Positions 43,451 through 60,262 of a stretch of DNA of 64,000 nucleotides are shown piece after piece. The stretch is from Luteimonas kalidii (GTDB taxonomy: Bacteria; Pseudomonadota; Gammaproteobacteria; Xanthomonadales; Xanthomonadaceae), in assembly GCF_029887935.1 (NCBI RefSeq), contig NZ_JARXRO010000020.1, forward strand, positions 216,582-280,581, in the 5' to 3' direction. The position numbers and the translations under genes were made by a program. How positions within the stretch are numbered: position 1 is the first letter of the stretch; the number at the start of each line of letters is the position of its first letter. The notes beneath the pieces were generated by a model. It saw only the letters and a program-made list of their open reading frames with translations. It was not told the DNA's origin and ran no database searches.

Positions 43451-44362
43451 ATGAGCGCCGCGATCGAATCCCGCCCTGGTGCGGCCGCAGCCTGGATGCT
43501 GGCGGCAGGGCTGCTGTTCGCCGGCATGGACGCGGGCATGAAGTGGATCTCCACCGACTACCCCCCGTTCCAGGTCGCGACCCTGCGCAGCCTGTCGGCG
43601 CTGCCGCTGGTGCTGGCGTGGATCGCATGGCGCGGGCGCGCGCATACGTTGCTGCGGGTGCACTGGCGGCTGCACCTGCTGCGCGGCCTGCTGGGCGTGG
43701 CGATGATGGTGGGTTTCGTCTACGGCCTGGCCCGGATGCCGCTGTCGACCGCCTACACGATCGTGTTCGTTGCGCCGCTCATGGTCACCGCGCTGGCGGT
43801 GCCGTTCCTCGGCGAGAAGGTGGGGCCGCGGCGCTGGGCGGCGATCGCGGTCGGCCTGCTCGGCGTGCTGGTGGTGCTGCGTCCCAGCGGCGAGGGCGTG
43901 GCGACCCTCGCCGGGCTGGCGGTGGTGCTGGCGGCGCTGAGCTACGCGATCGCCGCGATCACCGTGCGCAAGCTGGCGCTGCGCGACAGCCCGGAGGCGA
44001 TGGTGTTCTGGTTCCTGGTGCTGCTGGGCGTGTTCGCCGGCGCGGTGGCCGCGTTCGACTGGCATCCGGTGCAGCGCGTGCACTGGCCGGTGATCGCTGC
44101 GATCGGCCTGACCGGCGCGCTCGGCCAGGTCGCGCTGACGCATGCGTTCCGCCTCGGCGAGGCCAGCCAGATCGCACCGCTGGAGTACGCCGCACTGGTC
44201 TGGGTGGTCCTGCTGGACCTGGTGGTGTGGCAGTCGCTGCCCGATCGCGCGACCTGGCTCGGCGCGGCGATCATCATCGCCAGTGGCCTGTACCTGATCC
44301 GGCGCGAGCGGATCGTCGCCGGCCAGCGTCCCGGCGACGCGGCGCAGACCCCTCCGCCCTGA
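43451..44362 (+). CDS. EamA-family (DMT) transporter
   Basis: A 303-residue inner-membrane protein with about ten helices in two EamA repeats, the second starting near TLAGLAVVLAALSYAIAAITVRK. GASQIAPLEY-like motif (GEASQIAPLEYAALVW) in the second repeat is typical of drug/metabolite transporters. The cargo is unknown. The next gene starts five bases downstream and encodes another membrane protein, so they are probably one transcript. Confidence 0.88.
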   Translation: MSAAIESRPGAAAAWMLAAGLLFAGMDAGMKWISTDYPPFQVATLRSLSALPLVLAWIAWRGRAHTLLRVHWRLHLLRGLLGVAMMVGFVYGLARMPLSTAYTIVFVAPLMVTALAVPFLGEKVGPRRWAAIAVGLLGVLVVLRPSGEGVATLAGLAVVLAALSYAIAAITVRKLALRDSPEAMVFWFLVLLGVFAGAVAAFDWHPVQRVHWPVIAAIGLTGALGQVALTHAFRLGEASQIAPLEYAALVWVVLLDLVVWQSLPDRATWLGAAIIIASGLYLIRRERIVAGQRPGDAAQTPPP

Positions 44363-44366
44363 CGCG

Positions 44367-44918
44367 ATGCCGCTGCTGCTGCTTCCGGTGGTCGTGTTGC
44401 TGCTGCTGGCGCTGCTGCTGGTGCTGTGGCCGCTGGGGCTGTGGATGCGCTGGCGCAGCGGCCGCGCGCGCCGGCGCGCCTACCCGGCCATGGCCTCGTT
44501 CAACGCATGGGCCCTGCTGGTCTCGGCGCTCCTGCTGGTGGCGGGAGCGGTCGTGGCCTCGGTCTGGATCGGAGGCGCCGCCCTGCACGCGACGGCCGGC
44601 CTGCTGGCCGGGGTCGCACTCGGGACGATCGGATTGCGGATGGCGCGGCTGGAGGCCGGCGACGCTCAGCTCCACTACACCGCGCATGCGGGCCTGGTGA
44701 CCGGGCTCACTTTGCTGGTGGCCGCGCGGGTCGCGCTGGCAGCGTGGCAGGCCTGGCACCGCGCGGTGGAAGGCGTGCCGGCACCCGTGCCCTGGCCCTG
44801 GCTGGCAGACCCTGCGAGCCTGTGGGCAGTGGGCGGCCTGCTGCTGGGCTATCACCTCGGGTTCGCGTGGTCGCTGCGCGGACGGTTGCGACGTCTGGGC
44901 ATGCTGCGCCGCCGTTGA
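44367..44918 (+). CDS. Integral membrane protein, possibly DUF1453/CcdC-like
   Basis: A 183-residue protein with five hydrophobic segments. The first is an extreme Leu/Val run (LLLLPVVVLLLLALLLVLWP) and the last includes LWAVGGLLLGYHLGFAWSLRGRLRR. The spacing of helices and the final short loop resemble DUF1453/CcdC-like proteins, but this is only a weak likeness. It follows the EamA gene by four bases. No function assigned. Confidence 0.55.
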   Translation: MPLLLLPVVVLLLLALLLVLWPLGLWMRWRSGRARRRAYPAMASFNAWALLVSALLLVAGAVVASVWIGGAALHATAGLLAGVALGTIGLRMARLEAGDAQLHYTAHAGLVTGLTLLVAARVALAAWQAWHRAVEGVPAPVPWPWLADPASLWAVGGLLLGYHLGFAWSLRGRLRRLGMLRRR

Positions 44919-45075
44919 GCGTCCGTCGGTCCGGGTGCGAAGGTTGCCTCCCGCTCCCGGTAAAGTCGCCTGTCACCGTGTCGATGCATCGGCCCCGAGG
45001 CTCGGAACCGATCCGCCACCTGCGTGTCCTCGTGAGGGGCCTTCGTGCAGTCCGGCGGCGCGAGGCCCGGACACG

Positions 45076-45101
45076 GCGACGGGCCCGCATGGGCCCGTCG
45101 C
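45076..45101 (-). terminator. Terminator-like hairpin after ompW
   Basis: GCGACGGGCCC at 45076-45086 and GGGCCCGTCGC at 45091-45101 form a perfect 11-base stem with loop GCAT. It lies 24 bases beyond the stop of minus-strand ompW. No U tract, but stem strength and place fit termination. Confidence 0.65.
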
Positions 45102-45125
45102 ACGTGCGCCATGGGGCGCGGTGGG

Positions 45126-45761
45126 TCAGAAGCGCGCGCCGACGCCGACGCCGACGGTCCAGGGATTGAACCGGACGTCGCGCTCGATCGTCTGTCCGGC
45201 CAGCTTCGCGTCCGCATCGCCGTCCAGATAGCGCGCATCGGCGCGGGCGAACCAGGTCGGGGTGATGTTCACGTCCACGCCGACCGTGCCGATCGCGCCC
45301 TTGGGAGAGGTCAGGCCGACATGCGCGCCGTCGGCGGTCGCGATGTCCTCGTCGCTGATGTTGGTCTGGTGGTAGCCCAGGCCCACGAACGGACGGAAGG
45401 TGTTGTCCGCATCGCCGAAGTGGTACTGGCCGCTCACGGCGATGGGCTGGGAATCGACCGTTCCGATCTTGCCGCCGTCGCCGCGCACGCGATGGTTGAA
45501 CTTGTCGGCCGCGCCCCAGAGTTCGACGCCGATGTTGTCGGTGACGTGGTAGGTGGCGCTGAGCGTCGGCGCGACATCGCCGTCGGCGTCGATCCGCGCG
45601 CCGGGCAGGGGATCGGAATCGGGCTGCAGGATCGTGGCGCTGCCCACCACCGAGAAGCGCTTGCCGGAGGCGGTGTCGCCGCCGTCCTGGGCGAATGCGG
45701 CCGGGGCGGCGAGCAGCGAAGCGATGGCGGTGGTCAGGGCAAGGGAACGCAAGGACTTCAT
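45126..45761 (-). CDS. OmpW-family outer membrane protein
   Basis: A 211-residue eight-stranded beta-barrel. Signal peptide residues 1-23 (ending AAFAQ). The mature protein shows alternating strands, the OmpW signature ATYHVTDNIGVELWGA and FRPFVGLGYHQTNI, and ends in GVGARF with a terminal aromatic residue for barrel assembly. OmpW proteins form narrow channels for small hydrophobic compounds and respond to redox or salt stress. GAGGAG precedes the start at 45761. It is divergent from aceF. Confidence 0.9.
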   Translation of the reverse strand: MKSLRSLALTTAIASLLAAPAAFAQDGGDTASGKRFSVVGSATILQPDSDPLPGARIDADGDVAPTLSATYHVTDNIGVELWGAADKFNHRVRGDGGKIGTVDSQPIAVSGQYHFGDADNTFRPFVGLGYHQTNISDEDIATADGAHVGLTSPKGAIGTVGVDVNITPTWFARADARYLDGDADAKLAGQTIERDVRFNPWTVGVGVGARF

Positions 45762-46272
45762 GGGGGACTCCTCATATGGTTGTGGTGTTGCCTTTCGCCG
45801 TTGAGGTGGGCGATGCCCGTGGTGGGCGGGCACAACCTAGCCACGCGCGAATGAACCGTTCCGGTGTCGCGCGCCGAACCTGTCGCGCGCGTGTGGCCCG
45901 TGTTCATCGCGGTGACGGCGACGCGCGTGCCTGTGACGACAGGCTTCAGGTTGAGTCCCCGATCCGCGCGGACTGCAGCGCCCGATCGCGCCCGGTCGAT
46001 GCGATCCAGCCCGGGAAAACGTGAAGGCACGACATCCGGTGCGAACGCCGAGGGACGGGCGCAGCGTCATGCTTTCAACCGCAACCATGCCCGTGGCGAT
46101 GCGTGTGCCGATACGCGGACGGCGATCGTCGCCTCGCCGCACCCGCCTGAGCGCCGCTGTCGCGGCCTGCGGGCCTGCGGCGCCGGGCAGGTACGCCCCG
46201 GCGTCCGCCACGGTTGGCGAGCGGGGGACATGCGGACACAATAGGAATCCCCTTGCCGTTGGAGAGGGCCGT
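45762..46272. other. Divergent intergenic region between ompW and aceF
   Basis: A 511-base gap with no convincing gene. It must carry the ompW and aceF promoters. TTGGCG at 46214-46219 and CACAAT at 46237-46242, 17 bases apart, are a weak candidate for aceF. The long open frame that enters from 46021 is read-through of the aceF frame. Confidence 0.4.
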
Positions 46273-47661
46273 ATGGCCGACCTGAAAGAGTCCCGCGTCC
46301 CCGATATCGGCGGATACGACGATGTCCCCGTGATCGAGGTGCTGGTGGCGGTCGGCGACACGGTCGGCAAGGACCAGGGGCTGGTCACGCTCGAATCGGA
46401 CAAGGCGACGATGGAAGTGCCGGCCGAGTTCGCCGGCGTGGTAAAGGAACTGAAGGTCAAGGTCGGCGACACGCTGTCCGAAGGCGGCGTGGTGGCGGTG
46501 ATCGAGGCCGCGGCGTCGGACGCCGCCCCTGCGGCCGAGGCCAGGCCCGCGCCCGCGCCGGCACCTGCCGCGCCCGTCCAGGACAAGGCGAAGGAACCCG
46601 ATCCGGCGGTCGAGCCGGCGGCGACCGGGTCGAAGCCCGACCGCCTCGCGCAGGCGTCGATCGACGCGCAGGCCGGCAAGGCGCCGCCGCAGGGCGCACC
46701 GCCGGTGCGGTTCGAGGCCGAGGCGCTGATCCCGGGCAAGGTGCCCTATGCCAGCCCCGCCGTGCGGCTGTTCGCGCGCGAACTGGGGGTCGACCTGTTC
46801 CAGGTCTCCGGCAGCGAGAAGGGCGGCCGGATCTCGAAGGAGGACGTGCAGAAGTTCGTCAAGGGCGCGCTGTCCGGCGCGACCGCAGCTGCAGCCACCG
46901 GTGGTGGTGGCAACGGCCTGAACCTGCTGCCGTGGCCGAAGGTGGACTTCTCCAAGTTCGGCGAGGTGGAGGAGAAACCGCTGTCGCGGATCAGGAAGAT
47001 CTCCGGCGCCAACCTCGCCCGCAACTGGGCGATGATCCCGCACGTCACCCAGCACGACGATGCCGACATCACCGAGCTCGAAGCGCTGCGCGTGCAGCTC
47101 AACAAGGAGGAGGAGAAGAGCAAGTCGGGCATCAAGTTGACCATGCTCGCCTTCCTGATCAAGGCCAGCGCGAACGCGCTGGCGAAGTATCCCGACTTCA
47201 ACGCCTCGCTCGACGCGGCCGGCGAGACGCTGACGCTGAAGAAGTACGTCAACATCGGCTTCGCCGCCGACACGCCCAACGGGCTGGTGGTGCCGGTGGT
47301 GCGCGACGTCGACCGGAAGGGCGTGCTGCAGATCGCGCAGGAGATGGGCGAGCTGGCGAAGAAGGCGCGCGACGGCAAGCTCGGCCCGGCCGAGATGTCG
47401 GGCGGCTGCTTCTCGATCAGCTCGCTCGGCGGCATCGGCGGCACCAGCTTCACCCCGATCGTCAATGCGCCGGAAGTCGCGATCCTGGGCGTGTCGAAGT
47501 CGTCGATGAAGCCGGTGTGGGACGGCAAGCAGTTCGTGCCGCGCCTGATCCTGCCGCTGTCGCTGAGCTACGACCACCGCGTGATCGACGGCGCCGCCGC
47601 CGCGCGCTTCACCGCCTACCTCGCGCAGCTGCTCGCGGACATGCGCCGCGTGCTGCTGTAG
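46273..47661 (+). CDS. aceF: Pyruvate dehydrogenase E2, dihydrolipoyl acetyltransferase
   Basis: Transfers the acetyl group from E1 to CoA through a lipoyl arm. The 462 residues contain one lipoyl domain (1-78, lipoyl Lys44 in ESDKATMEVP), an Ala/Pro linker, a peripheral subunit-binding domain at about 158-197 (YASPAVRLFARELGV) and the catalytic core from about 235 with [23 protein letters not shown] lies upstream of the ATG. The E1 gene aceE is not adjacent. The gene is followed by an MscS channel gene and then lpdA. Confidence 0.95.
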   Translation: MADLKESRVPDIGGYDDVPVIEVLVAVGDTVGKDQGLVTLESDKATMEVPAEFAGVVKELKVKVGDTLSEGGVVAVIEAAASDAAPAAEARPAPAPAPAAPVQDKAKEPDPAVEPAATGSKPDRLAQASIDAQAGKAPPQGAPPVRFEAEALIPGKVPYASPAVRLFARELGVDLFQVSGSEKGGRISKEDVQKFVKGALSGATAAAATGGGGNGLNLLPWPKVDFSKFGEVEEKPLSRIRKISGANLARNWAMIPHVTQHDDADITELEALRVQLNKEEEKSKSGIKLTMLAFLIKASANALAKYPDFNASLDAAGETLTLKKYVNIGFAADTPNGLVVPVVRDVDRKGVLQIAQEMGELAKKARDGKLGPAEMSGGCFSISSLGGIGGTSFTPIVNAPEVAILGVSKSSMKPVWDGKQFVPRLILPLSLSYDHRVIDGAAAARFTAYLAQLLADMRRVLL

Positions 47662-47685
47662 CGGCGGGGAACGGGCGCCATCCCC

Positions 47686-48801
47686 ATGCAGGACACGCGG
47701 CCAGGGACGCGCTCGACCGGGGGCGGAGGCTGGGACGACCTGCAGGCGACCCTCGAGTTCGCGCCGCTGCGGGCGTTCGGAATCGAGAGCATTACGCTCG
47801 GGACGCTGCTGGCAGCGGTGCTGGTGGTGCTGGTGGCGATGCTCGCATCGATGATGCTGCAGCGTGGCATCCGCCGCATCGGCGTACGCCATCCCGGCAC
47901 CAGCGAAGCCACGCTCTATACCGTGTCGCGTCTGGCGCATTACCTGCTCGTCGTGGTCGCCGTGCTGCTGGCGATGAGTGTCGCCGGGCTGCCGCTCAGC
48001 CAGTTCGCGGTGTTCGCGGGCGCGGCCGGCGTCGGTCTCGGCTTCGGCCTGCAAGCGGTGTTCAGCAATTTCATCTGCGGCCTGATCCTGCTGTTCGACC
48101 GTTCGCTGCGGGTCGGCGACTTCGTGGAACTCGAGAACGACATGCGCGGCGTGGTCCGTGCGATCAACATCCGTGCCACGCTGATCACGACCAACGACAA
48201 CATCGATGTGCTGGTGCCGAATGCGGAGTTCGTCAACGGCCGGGTGGTGAACTGGACCCACGGATCGCTCAACCGGCGTATCCGCATTCCGTTCGGCGTG
48301 GCCTACGGGGCCGACAAGCTGCTGGTGAAGAAAGCGGCCCTCGAGGCGGCCTCGCGGGTGCCGTTCACCCTGGCGACCGAAGGCGAGAAGCGCCCGCAGG
48401 TGTGGCTGGTGGAGTTCGGCGAGAACTCGGTGGACTTCCTGCTGGTGGTCTGGCTCACCGACGAGGCGGCGCGGCGCAACGTGGGCGTCAGGGCCGCCTA
48501 CCTGTGGGAGCTGGAGACCGCGTTGACCGAGAACGGCATCGGAATCCCGTTCCCGCAGCGCGACCTGCACATCCGCAGCCTGTTCGGCCGCAGCGGCGAC
48601 GATGCCCTGGCCGCACTGCAGGGCGAGCCCGCGCGGCGCGGCGATCGCGAGGATGAGCCGGAGTCGCCCGGGCTGGGCAGGCAGGAACGGGAACTGCTGG
48701 CACGCAACGATGCCAGGGACGATACCGAGCGGCAGATCGCGCAGGACACGCGCGAAGCCGGCGAGCGCGAACGGCCCGATCCCGGGCCCCGCGCGGATTG
48801 A
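47686..48801 (+). CDS. MscS-family mechanosensitive channel
   Basis: A 371-residue membrane protein. Helices at about 38-60, 83-103 and 108-130, the last with AGAAGVGLGFGLQAVFSNFICGLILL, which is the pore-lining TM3 pattern of MscS. A beta domain follows with VGDFVELENDMRGVVRAINIRATLITTNDN and VLVPNAEFVNGRVVNW. The last 60 residues are a charged, probably disordered tail. It releases solutes on osmotic downshock. Its place between aceF and lpdA is odd: it starts 24 bases after aceF and ends 20 bases before lpdA, so it is likely in the same transcript. Confidence 0.92.
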   Translation: MQDTRPGTRSTGGGGWDDLQATLEFAPLRAFGIESITLGTLLAAVLVVLVAMLASMMLQRGIRRIGVRHPGTSEATLYTVSRLAHYLLVVVAVLLAMSVAGLPLSQFAVFAGAAGVGLGFGLQAVFSNFICGLILLFDRSLRVGDFVELENDMRGVVRAINIRATLITTNDNIDVLVPNAEFVNGRVVNWTHGSLNRRIRIPFGVAYGADKLLVKKAALEAASRVPFTLATEGEKRPQVWLVEFGENSVDFLLVVWLTDEAARRNVGVRAAYLWELETALTENGIGIPFPQRDLHIRSLFGRSGDDALAALQGEPARRGDREDEPESPGLGRQERELLARNDARDDTERQIAQDTREAGERERPDPGPRAD

Positions 48802-48821
48802 ACGAACAGACAGGAGCAGGC

Positions 48822-50987
<2,166 letters not shown>

Positions 50988-51030
50988 GCGCCGGCGGTGC
51001 GCGCCGGCAGTTCCTGAACGCGGAAATGAA

Positions 51031-51057
51031 CGAAGCCCCGGGGCTGCCGGGGCTTCG
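51031..51057 (+). terminator. Terminator-like hairpin after lpdA
   Basis: CGAAGCCCCGG at 51031-51041 and CCGGGGCTTCG at 51047-51057 form a perfect 11-base stem with loop GGCTG. It lies 44 bases after the lpdA stop, between convergent genes, and may serve both. The same AAGCCCCGG/CCGGGGCTT core is used at 23137-23159. Confidence 0.7.
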
Positions 51058-51164
51058 TGGGCATGGGCCGATCCTGAGGTCGACGAGGATACGGAACCGG
51101 CCCACACGGAGATGGACCGGCACGGCGCCGGAAGGTTCCCGACGCCTGCGCAGCCGGCCCTGGT

Positions 51165-52091
51165 TCAGAACCTGAACGTCACGCCCGCCATCGGGCCGTG
51201 CACCTTGAACTGGCCCGTCACCCGCCCGCTGACGTCGACCGTGCCGATGTCGGACTCGGCCGGCGCTTCGAACGAGCCGCGGTAGTCGTCGCTCAGCTTC
51301 AGGCGGAACCAGTCGTAGCCGGCGTGCAGCGCCACGCGCTCGGTCAGCAGGTACTCCACCAGCAGGCCGCCGCGCTCGAAATGGCCGCGCTCGTCGATGA
51401 AGTCGCCCCAGCGGGTGTCCAGGTACTGGCCCTGCACCTCGACCCGCCAGCGCGGCGCGGGCGTCCAGGTCAGGCGGCTGTGCAGGTTGGGCGAGGTGCC
51501 GTCGCGCTTCCAGCGCACCTGCTCCCATTCCGGGTCCAGTTCGTCGGTGCCGGTGGAGCGGCCGGTGGCGTTGGCTTCCAGCTTGGCGTGGGTGATGCCC
51601 AGGCCCAGGCCCCATTCGAAACGCGGGGTGTCGATGACGGCGAAGTCGTAGTTCACGCTCGCCAGCTCGAAGCTCAGGCGGCCGTCGAGGTCGACGCTGG
51701 GGACTTCCACCGGCTCGCCCGGAATCTCCACCTCGTCGAAGATCGCGCCCGGGTCCACCCAGTCGCCGTCGAAGGTCCAAGACTCGTCGCGGCGATAGTC
51801 GTAGTAGTTCGCGCGCAGCGACTGCCGCGGCGTCATGTTGAAGACGAACTCGCCGCGCGGGCGCCAGCGCCCGTCGACGTCGATGTCGCCCGCGGCGCCG
51901 AAGGCTTCCGTTTCCTCGCCGTTGGTGGCGATGCCGTCGCCGCGGATGCCGATGTTGGCCTCGGGGTTGAAGGCCGACAGGCGCAGTTCGAAACGGGCCT
52001 CGTCGGCGAAATCCTGCGCATTGGCGGCCAATGGTAGAGACAGCGTCAGCGCCGCTGCGATGGCGGCGAAGATCGTGGAACGATGGGTCAC
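51165..52091 (-). CDS. Outer-membrane beta-barrel protein of unknown function
   Basis: A 308-residue exported protein. The signal peptide ends near LAANAQ (26). The rest has alternating hydrophobic strands (RFELRLSAFNPEANIGI, WRVEVQGQYLDTRWG, VALHAGYDWFRLKL) and ends in MAGVTFRF, the terminal phenylalanine typical of outer-membrane barrels. The start is GTG at 52089-52091, supported by AGGAG about six bases upstream. I do not recognise a named family. It is convergent with lpdA. Confidence 0.75.
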   Translation of the reverse strand: MTHRSTIFAAIAAALTLSLPLAANAQDFADEARFELRLSAFNPEANIGIRGDGIATNGEETEAFGAAGDIDVDGRWRPRGEFVFNMTPRQSLRANYYDYRRDESWTFDGDWVDPGAIFDEVEIPGEPVEVPSVDLDGRLSFELASVNYDFAVIDTPRFEWGLGLGITHAKLEANATGRSTGTDELDPEWEQVRWKRDGTSPNLHSRLTWTPAPRWRVEVQGQYLDTRWGDFIDERGHFERGGLLVEYLLTERVALHAGYDWFRLKLSDDYRGSFEAPAESDIGTVDVSGRVTGQFKVHGPMAGVTFRF

Positions 52092-54291
<2,200 letters not shown>

Positions 54292-54376
54292 TCGGGCTGG
54301 TTGCCGCGCGCCGTTCGACGGCGTGCGGCACGGTCGGGCGCGTCCTGCGCCCGTGTGCCAATAGCGGAGCATCACG

Positions 54377-54862
54377 ATGCAATTCAACGCCACATTCCTG
54401 GGCCAGGGCCTCGCGTTCGCGATCCTGATCTGGTTCACCTGGAAGTTCGTCTGGCCGCCGCTGATGAAGGCGATCGAGGAACGCCAGCAGAAGATCGCCG
54501 AGGGCCTCGCGGCCGCGGACAATGCGCAGAAGAACCTGGCGCAGGCCGAGGAGCGGGTCGCCGACGAGCTCAAGGCCGCGCGCGCCAAGGCCAACGAGAT
54601 CATCGAGCAGGCGCACCAGCGCGCGAACCAGATCGTCGACGCCGCCAAGGCCGAGGCGATCGCCGAGGGCCAGCGGCAGAAGGCGATGGTCGAGGCCGAG
54701 ATCGCCGCGTCCGCCAACCGCGCCCGCGAAGACCTGCGCCGCCAGGTGTCGACGCTGGCCGTGGCCGGCGCCGAGAAGCTGCTGCGCCGCGAGATCGACG
54801 CCGGTGCCCACAAGGCGCTGCTCGACGAACTCGCCAGCCAGCTGACCGACCAGGCGGCCTGA
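54377..54862 (+). CDS. atpF: ATP synthase Fo subunit b
   Basis: A 161-residue stator protein. One N-terminal membrane helix ([23 protein letters not shown]) is followed by a long charged coiled coil ([20 protein letters not shown]) that binds the delta subunit. It lies 85 bases after atpE and four bases before atpH. Confidence 0.97.
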   Translation: MQFNATFLGQGLAFAILIWFTWKFVWPPLMKAIEERQQKIAEGLAAADNAQKNLAQAEERVADELKAARAKANEIIEQAHQRANQIVDAAKAEAIAEGQRQKAMVEAEIAASANRAREDLRRQVSTLAVAGAEKLLRREIDAGAHKALLDELASQLTDQAA

Positions 54863-54866
54863 TCCA

Positions 54867-55394
54867 ATGAGCCAGGCACTGACCCTCGCCCGACCCTATG
54901 CGCGTGCCGCGTTCATGCTCGCGAAGGAGACCGGCGCGTTCGCCGACTGGTCGCAGGCGCTCGGCTTCGCCGCGCGCGTGGCGGTCGATCCGCAGGCGTC
55001 CGTGCTGCTCGGCCATCCTGCGCTGACGCGCGAGCAGGCGGTCGAGCTGCTGTCGCCCGACGGCGCCTCGGCCGGCTTCCGCGACTACCTCGCGCTGCTG
55101 GCCGACAACCGCAGGCTGGCGCTGCTGCCCGAGATCGCGGCCCTCTACGAGGAACTGCGCGCCGAGGCCGAACAGGTGGTGAAGGCGAAGGTGACTTCCG
55201 CCGCCACGCTGCCCGCCGCCGAGCTCGACACCATCAAGGCCGCGCTGCGCAAGCGCTTCGGCCGCGAGGTCGAGCTGGAGACGGCGGTCGACGAGGCCCT
55301 GATCGGCGGCGCGGTGATCGCTGCCGGCGACGTGGTCATCGACGGCTCGCTGCGCGGCAAGCTGGCGCGGATGCAGGCGGCACTGGCGCACTGA
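54867..55394 (+). CDS. atpH: ATP synthase F1 subunit delta
   Basis: A 175-residue subunit linking F1 to the b stalk. [16 protein letters not shown] at the start and [23 protein letters not shown] near the end are family signatures. It begins four bases after the atpF stop. An 82-base gap with a hairpin separates it from atpA. Confidence 0.96.
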   Translation: MSQALTLARPYARAAFMLAKETGAFADWSQALGFAARVAVDPQASVLLGHPALTREQAVELLSPDGASAGFRDYLALLADNRRLALLPEIAALYEELRAEAEQVVKAKVTSAATLPAAELDTIKAALRKRFGREVELETAVDEALIGGAVIAAGDVVIDGSLRGKLARMQAALAH

Positions 55395-55441
55395 TGTGAA
55401 TGCACGGGTGGGCATCGGCCCGCCTTCTGCCGAAGAATCGA

Positions 55442-55459
55442 GGCGGGTCGAGACCCGCC
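55442..55459 (+). repeat. Palindromic REP-like hairpin between atpH and atpA
   Basis: GGCGGGTC and GACCCGCC, perfect eight-base arms around GA, followed by CTACAGGAAA, which includes the atpA Shine-Dalgarno. The CCCGCCCTAC end is shared with the hairpin before atpG at 57096-57113. Confidence 0.75.
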
Positions 55460-55476
55460 CTACAGGAAACGACGCA

Positions 55477-57042
<1,566 letters not shown>

Positions 57043-57095
57043 AGCGAACCCGGGCGGGCGCTTGCCCGTCCTTCGGACACCGACACGCAGCAGGA

Positions 57096-57113
57096 GGCGG
57101 GCCTGGGCCCGCC
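57096..57113 (+). repeat. REP-like hairpin between atpA and atpG
   Basis: GGCGGGC at 57096-57102 and GCCCGCC at 57107-57113 around CTGG, followed by CTACC. A second imperfect hairpin (GGGCGGGC/GCCCGTCC) lies just upstream at about 57052-57071. Confidence 0.65.
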
Positions 57114-57129
57114 CTACCGGGAAGACGAG

Positions 57130-57993
57130 ATGGCAGGCGGCAGGGAAATCAAGACCAAGATCAAGAGCGTGCAGAACACCCGCAAGGTGACGCGCGCGCT
57201 GGAGATGGTCTCGGCCTCGAAGATCCGCAAGGCGCAGGAGCGGATGAAGGCCTCGCGCCCGTACGCGCGCGCGATGCGGCAGCTGATCGGGCACCTCGCG
57301 CAGGCGAATTCCGAGTTCCAGCACCCGTACCTGGTCGAACGCAAGGAGATCAAGCGCGTCGGCTACGTGATCGTCTCGTCCGACCGCGGACTGGCCGGCG
57401 GCCTGAACAACAACCTGTTCCGCAAGCTGCTTGGCGAGATCCGCAAGTGGCAGGACCAGGGCGTCGAGGTCGACGTGGTGACGATCGGCCAGAAGGCGAC
57501 GGTGTTCTTCCGCCGCCTGAAGCTGCACATGCGCGCCAGCGTCACCCACCTTGGCGACCAGCCGCAGGTGGAGCAGCTGGTGGGCGTGATCAAGGTCATG
57601 CTCGATGCGTACAACGCCGGCGAGGTCGACAAGGTCTTCCTGGTCTACAACGACTTCGTCAACACGATGACCCAGCGCGCGGCGTTCGACCAGTTGCTGC
57701 CGCTGCCGGCGTCCGACGAGACCGTGGCCCAGCACGACTGGGACTACATCTACGAGCCCGACGCGGAGACCGTGCTCGAGCACGTGCTCACGCGCTACGT
57801 CGAATCGCTGGTGTACCAGGCGGTGATGGAGAACGTGGCCTCGGAGCACGCGGCGCGCATGGTGGCGATGAAGTCGGCCAGCGACAACGCCACCAAGCTG
57901 ATCGACACGCTCAACCTGGTCTACAACAAGGCACGTCAGGCGGCGATCACCCAAGAAATCTCCGAGATCGTCGGCGGCGCGGCGGCAGTCTGA
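57130..57993 (+). CDS. atpG: ATP synthase F1 subunit gamma
   Basis: A 287-residue rotor shaft. [26 protein letters not shown] at the N-terminus and [15 protein letters not shown] at the C-terminus are family signatures for the two coiled-coil helices. GGGAAG lies upstream of the start. It follows atpA by 87 bases. Confidence 0.97.
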   Translation: MAGGREIKTKIKSVQNTRKVTRALEMVSASKIRKAQERMKASRPYARAMRQLIGHLAQANSEFQHPYLVERKEIKRVGYVIVSSDRGLAGGLNNNLFRKLLGEIRKWQDQGVEVDVVTIGQKATVFFRRLKLHMRASVTHLGDQPQVEQLVGVIKVMLDAYNAGEVDKVFLVYNDFVNTMTQRAAFDQLLPLPASDETVAQHDWDYIYEPDAETVLEHVLTRYVESLVYQAVMENVASEHAARMVAMKSASDNATKLIDTLNLVYNKARQAAITQEISEIVGGAAAV

Positions 57994-58018
57994 TCGCGCC
58001 ACCACAGAATTCACTTAG

Positions 58019-59440
<1,422 letters not shown>

Positions 59441-59453
59441 TCCGGTCGTGTTC

Positions 59454-59537
59454 CCTCCCCCGCGTGCGGGGGAGGACCAGGGTAGGGGCTTCGCGCCCGC
59501 GCCCAAACTCCTGCCCGCTCCCGTGACCGGGAGCGGG
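59454..59537 (+). repeat. Two perfect hairpins between atpD and atpC
   Basis: CCTCCCCCGC/GCGGGGGAGG at 59454-59475 (loop GT) and CCCGCTCCCG/CGGGAGCGGG at 59514-59537 (loop TGAC). The segment between them reads ACCAGGGTAGGGGCTTCGCG. This two-hairpin unit looks like a small mobile or REP-type repeat inserted in the operon. It ends 20 bases before the atpC start. Confidence 0.75.
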
Positions 59538-59557
59538 TGAAACGGAAGAGAAGCGTT

Positions 59558-59980
59558 ATGAGTACCATCCGCTGCGACATCGTCAGTGCCGAGGCCGAGA
59601 TCTTCCAGGGCGAAGCGACCCTGGTCGTGGCCACCGGCGAGATGGGCGAGCTCGGCATCGCGCCGCGCCACGCGCCGCTGATCACCCGGCTCAAGCCGGG
59701 CAAGGTCGTGGTGACCCAGCCCGACGGCAGCGTGCTCGACTTCGCGATCGGCGGCGGCATCCTCGAGGTGCAGCCGCAGGTGGTGACGATCCTGGCCGAT
59801 ACCGCGATCCGCGCCGACGACATCGACGAGGCCGCGGTGAAGGCAGCCAAGGAAGAGGCCGAGCGCGTCCTGGCCGGCCGCGGCGAGGCGATGGACATCG
59901 CCGAGGCGCAGCAGAAGATGGCCGAGGTGATGGCCCAGCTGTCGGCACTCGAGCGCCTGCGCAAGAACCTCAAGCACTGA
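59558..59980 (+). CDS. atpC: ATP synthase F1 subunit epsilon
   Basis: A 140-residue subunit regulating F1. The beta domain holds [21 protein letters not shown] and [14 protein letters not shown]; the C-terminal helical hairpin ([18 protein letters not shown]) can act as a brake on hydrolysis. The start at 59558 is preferred because MSTIRCDIV is the family N-terminus; the frame from 59537 adds seven residues from the hairpin. Last gene of the operon. Confidence 0.96.
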   Translation: MSTIRCDIVSAEAEIFQGEATLVVATGEMGELGIAPRHAPLITRLKPGKVVVTQPDGSVLDFAIGGGILEVQPQVVTILADTAIRADDIDEAAVKAAKEEAERVLAGRGEAMDIAEAQQKMAEVMAQLSALERLRKNLKH

Positions 59981-60007
59981 GCGTCGCGCACCGCGTCGCG
60001 GCATCGC

Positions 60008-60030
60008 AACGCCGGCCTCGCGCCGGCGTT
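60008..60030 (+). terminator. Terminator-like hairpin after the atp operon
   Basis: AACGCCGGC at 60008-60016 and GCCGGCGTT at 60022-60030 with loop CTCGC. It lies 28 bases past the atpC stop. The downstream bases CGTGCGTCTG have no long U tract. Confidence 0.65.
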
Positions 60031-60262
60031 CGTGCGTCTGGAGGTAGCTCCCGCAGTTCCCGGGCGCGGCCGCGACGCGCAGGCCGGGCGCATCGCGCCT
60101 CGCGGCAGCGTGATTCCGCGCGCCCGCACGCCAACGCATCGTGGCCGGTGCACGGCGGGGCATCGGTGGCCGGGCCGCGCCACGACGACGGATGCGCGAC
60201 GCGGGCCAGAGGGACCAGCTGCGACACAATGGGCCCCGGACCCTTCGGATCTGGAGCGCACG

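Noticed and set aside
46075..48570. An 831-codon minus-strand open frame opposite aceF and the MscS channel gene
   Set aside because: It lies wholly over two certain genes and shows no domain.
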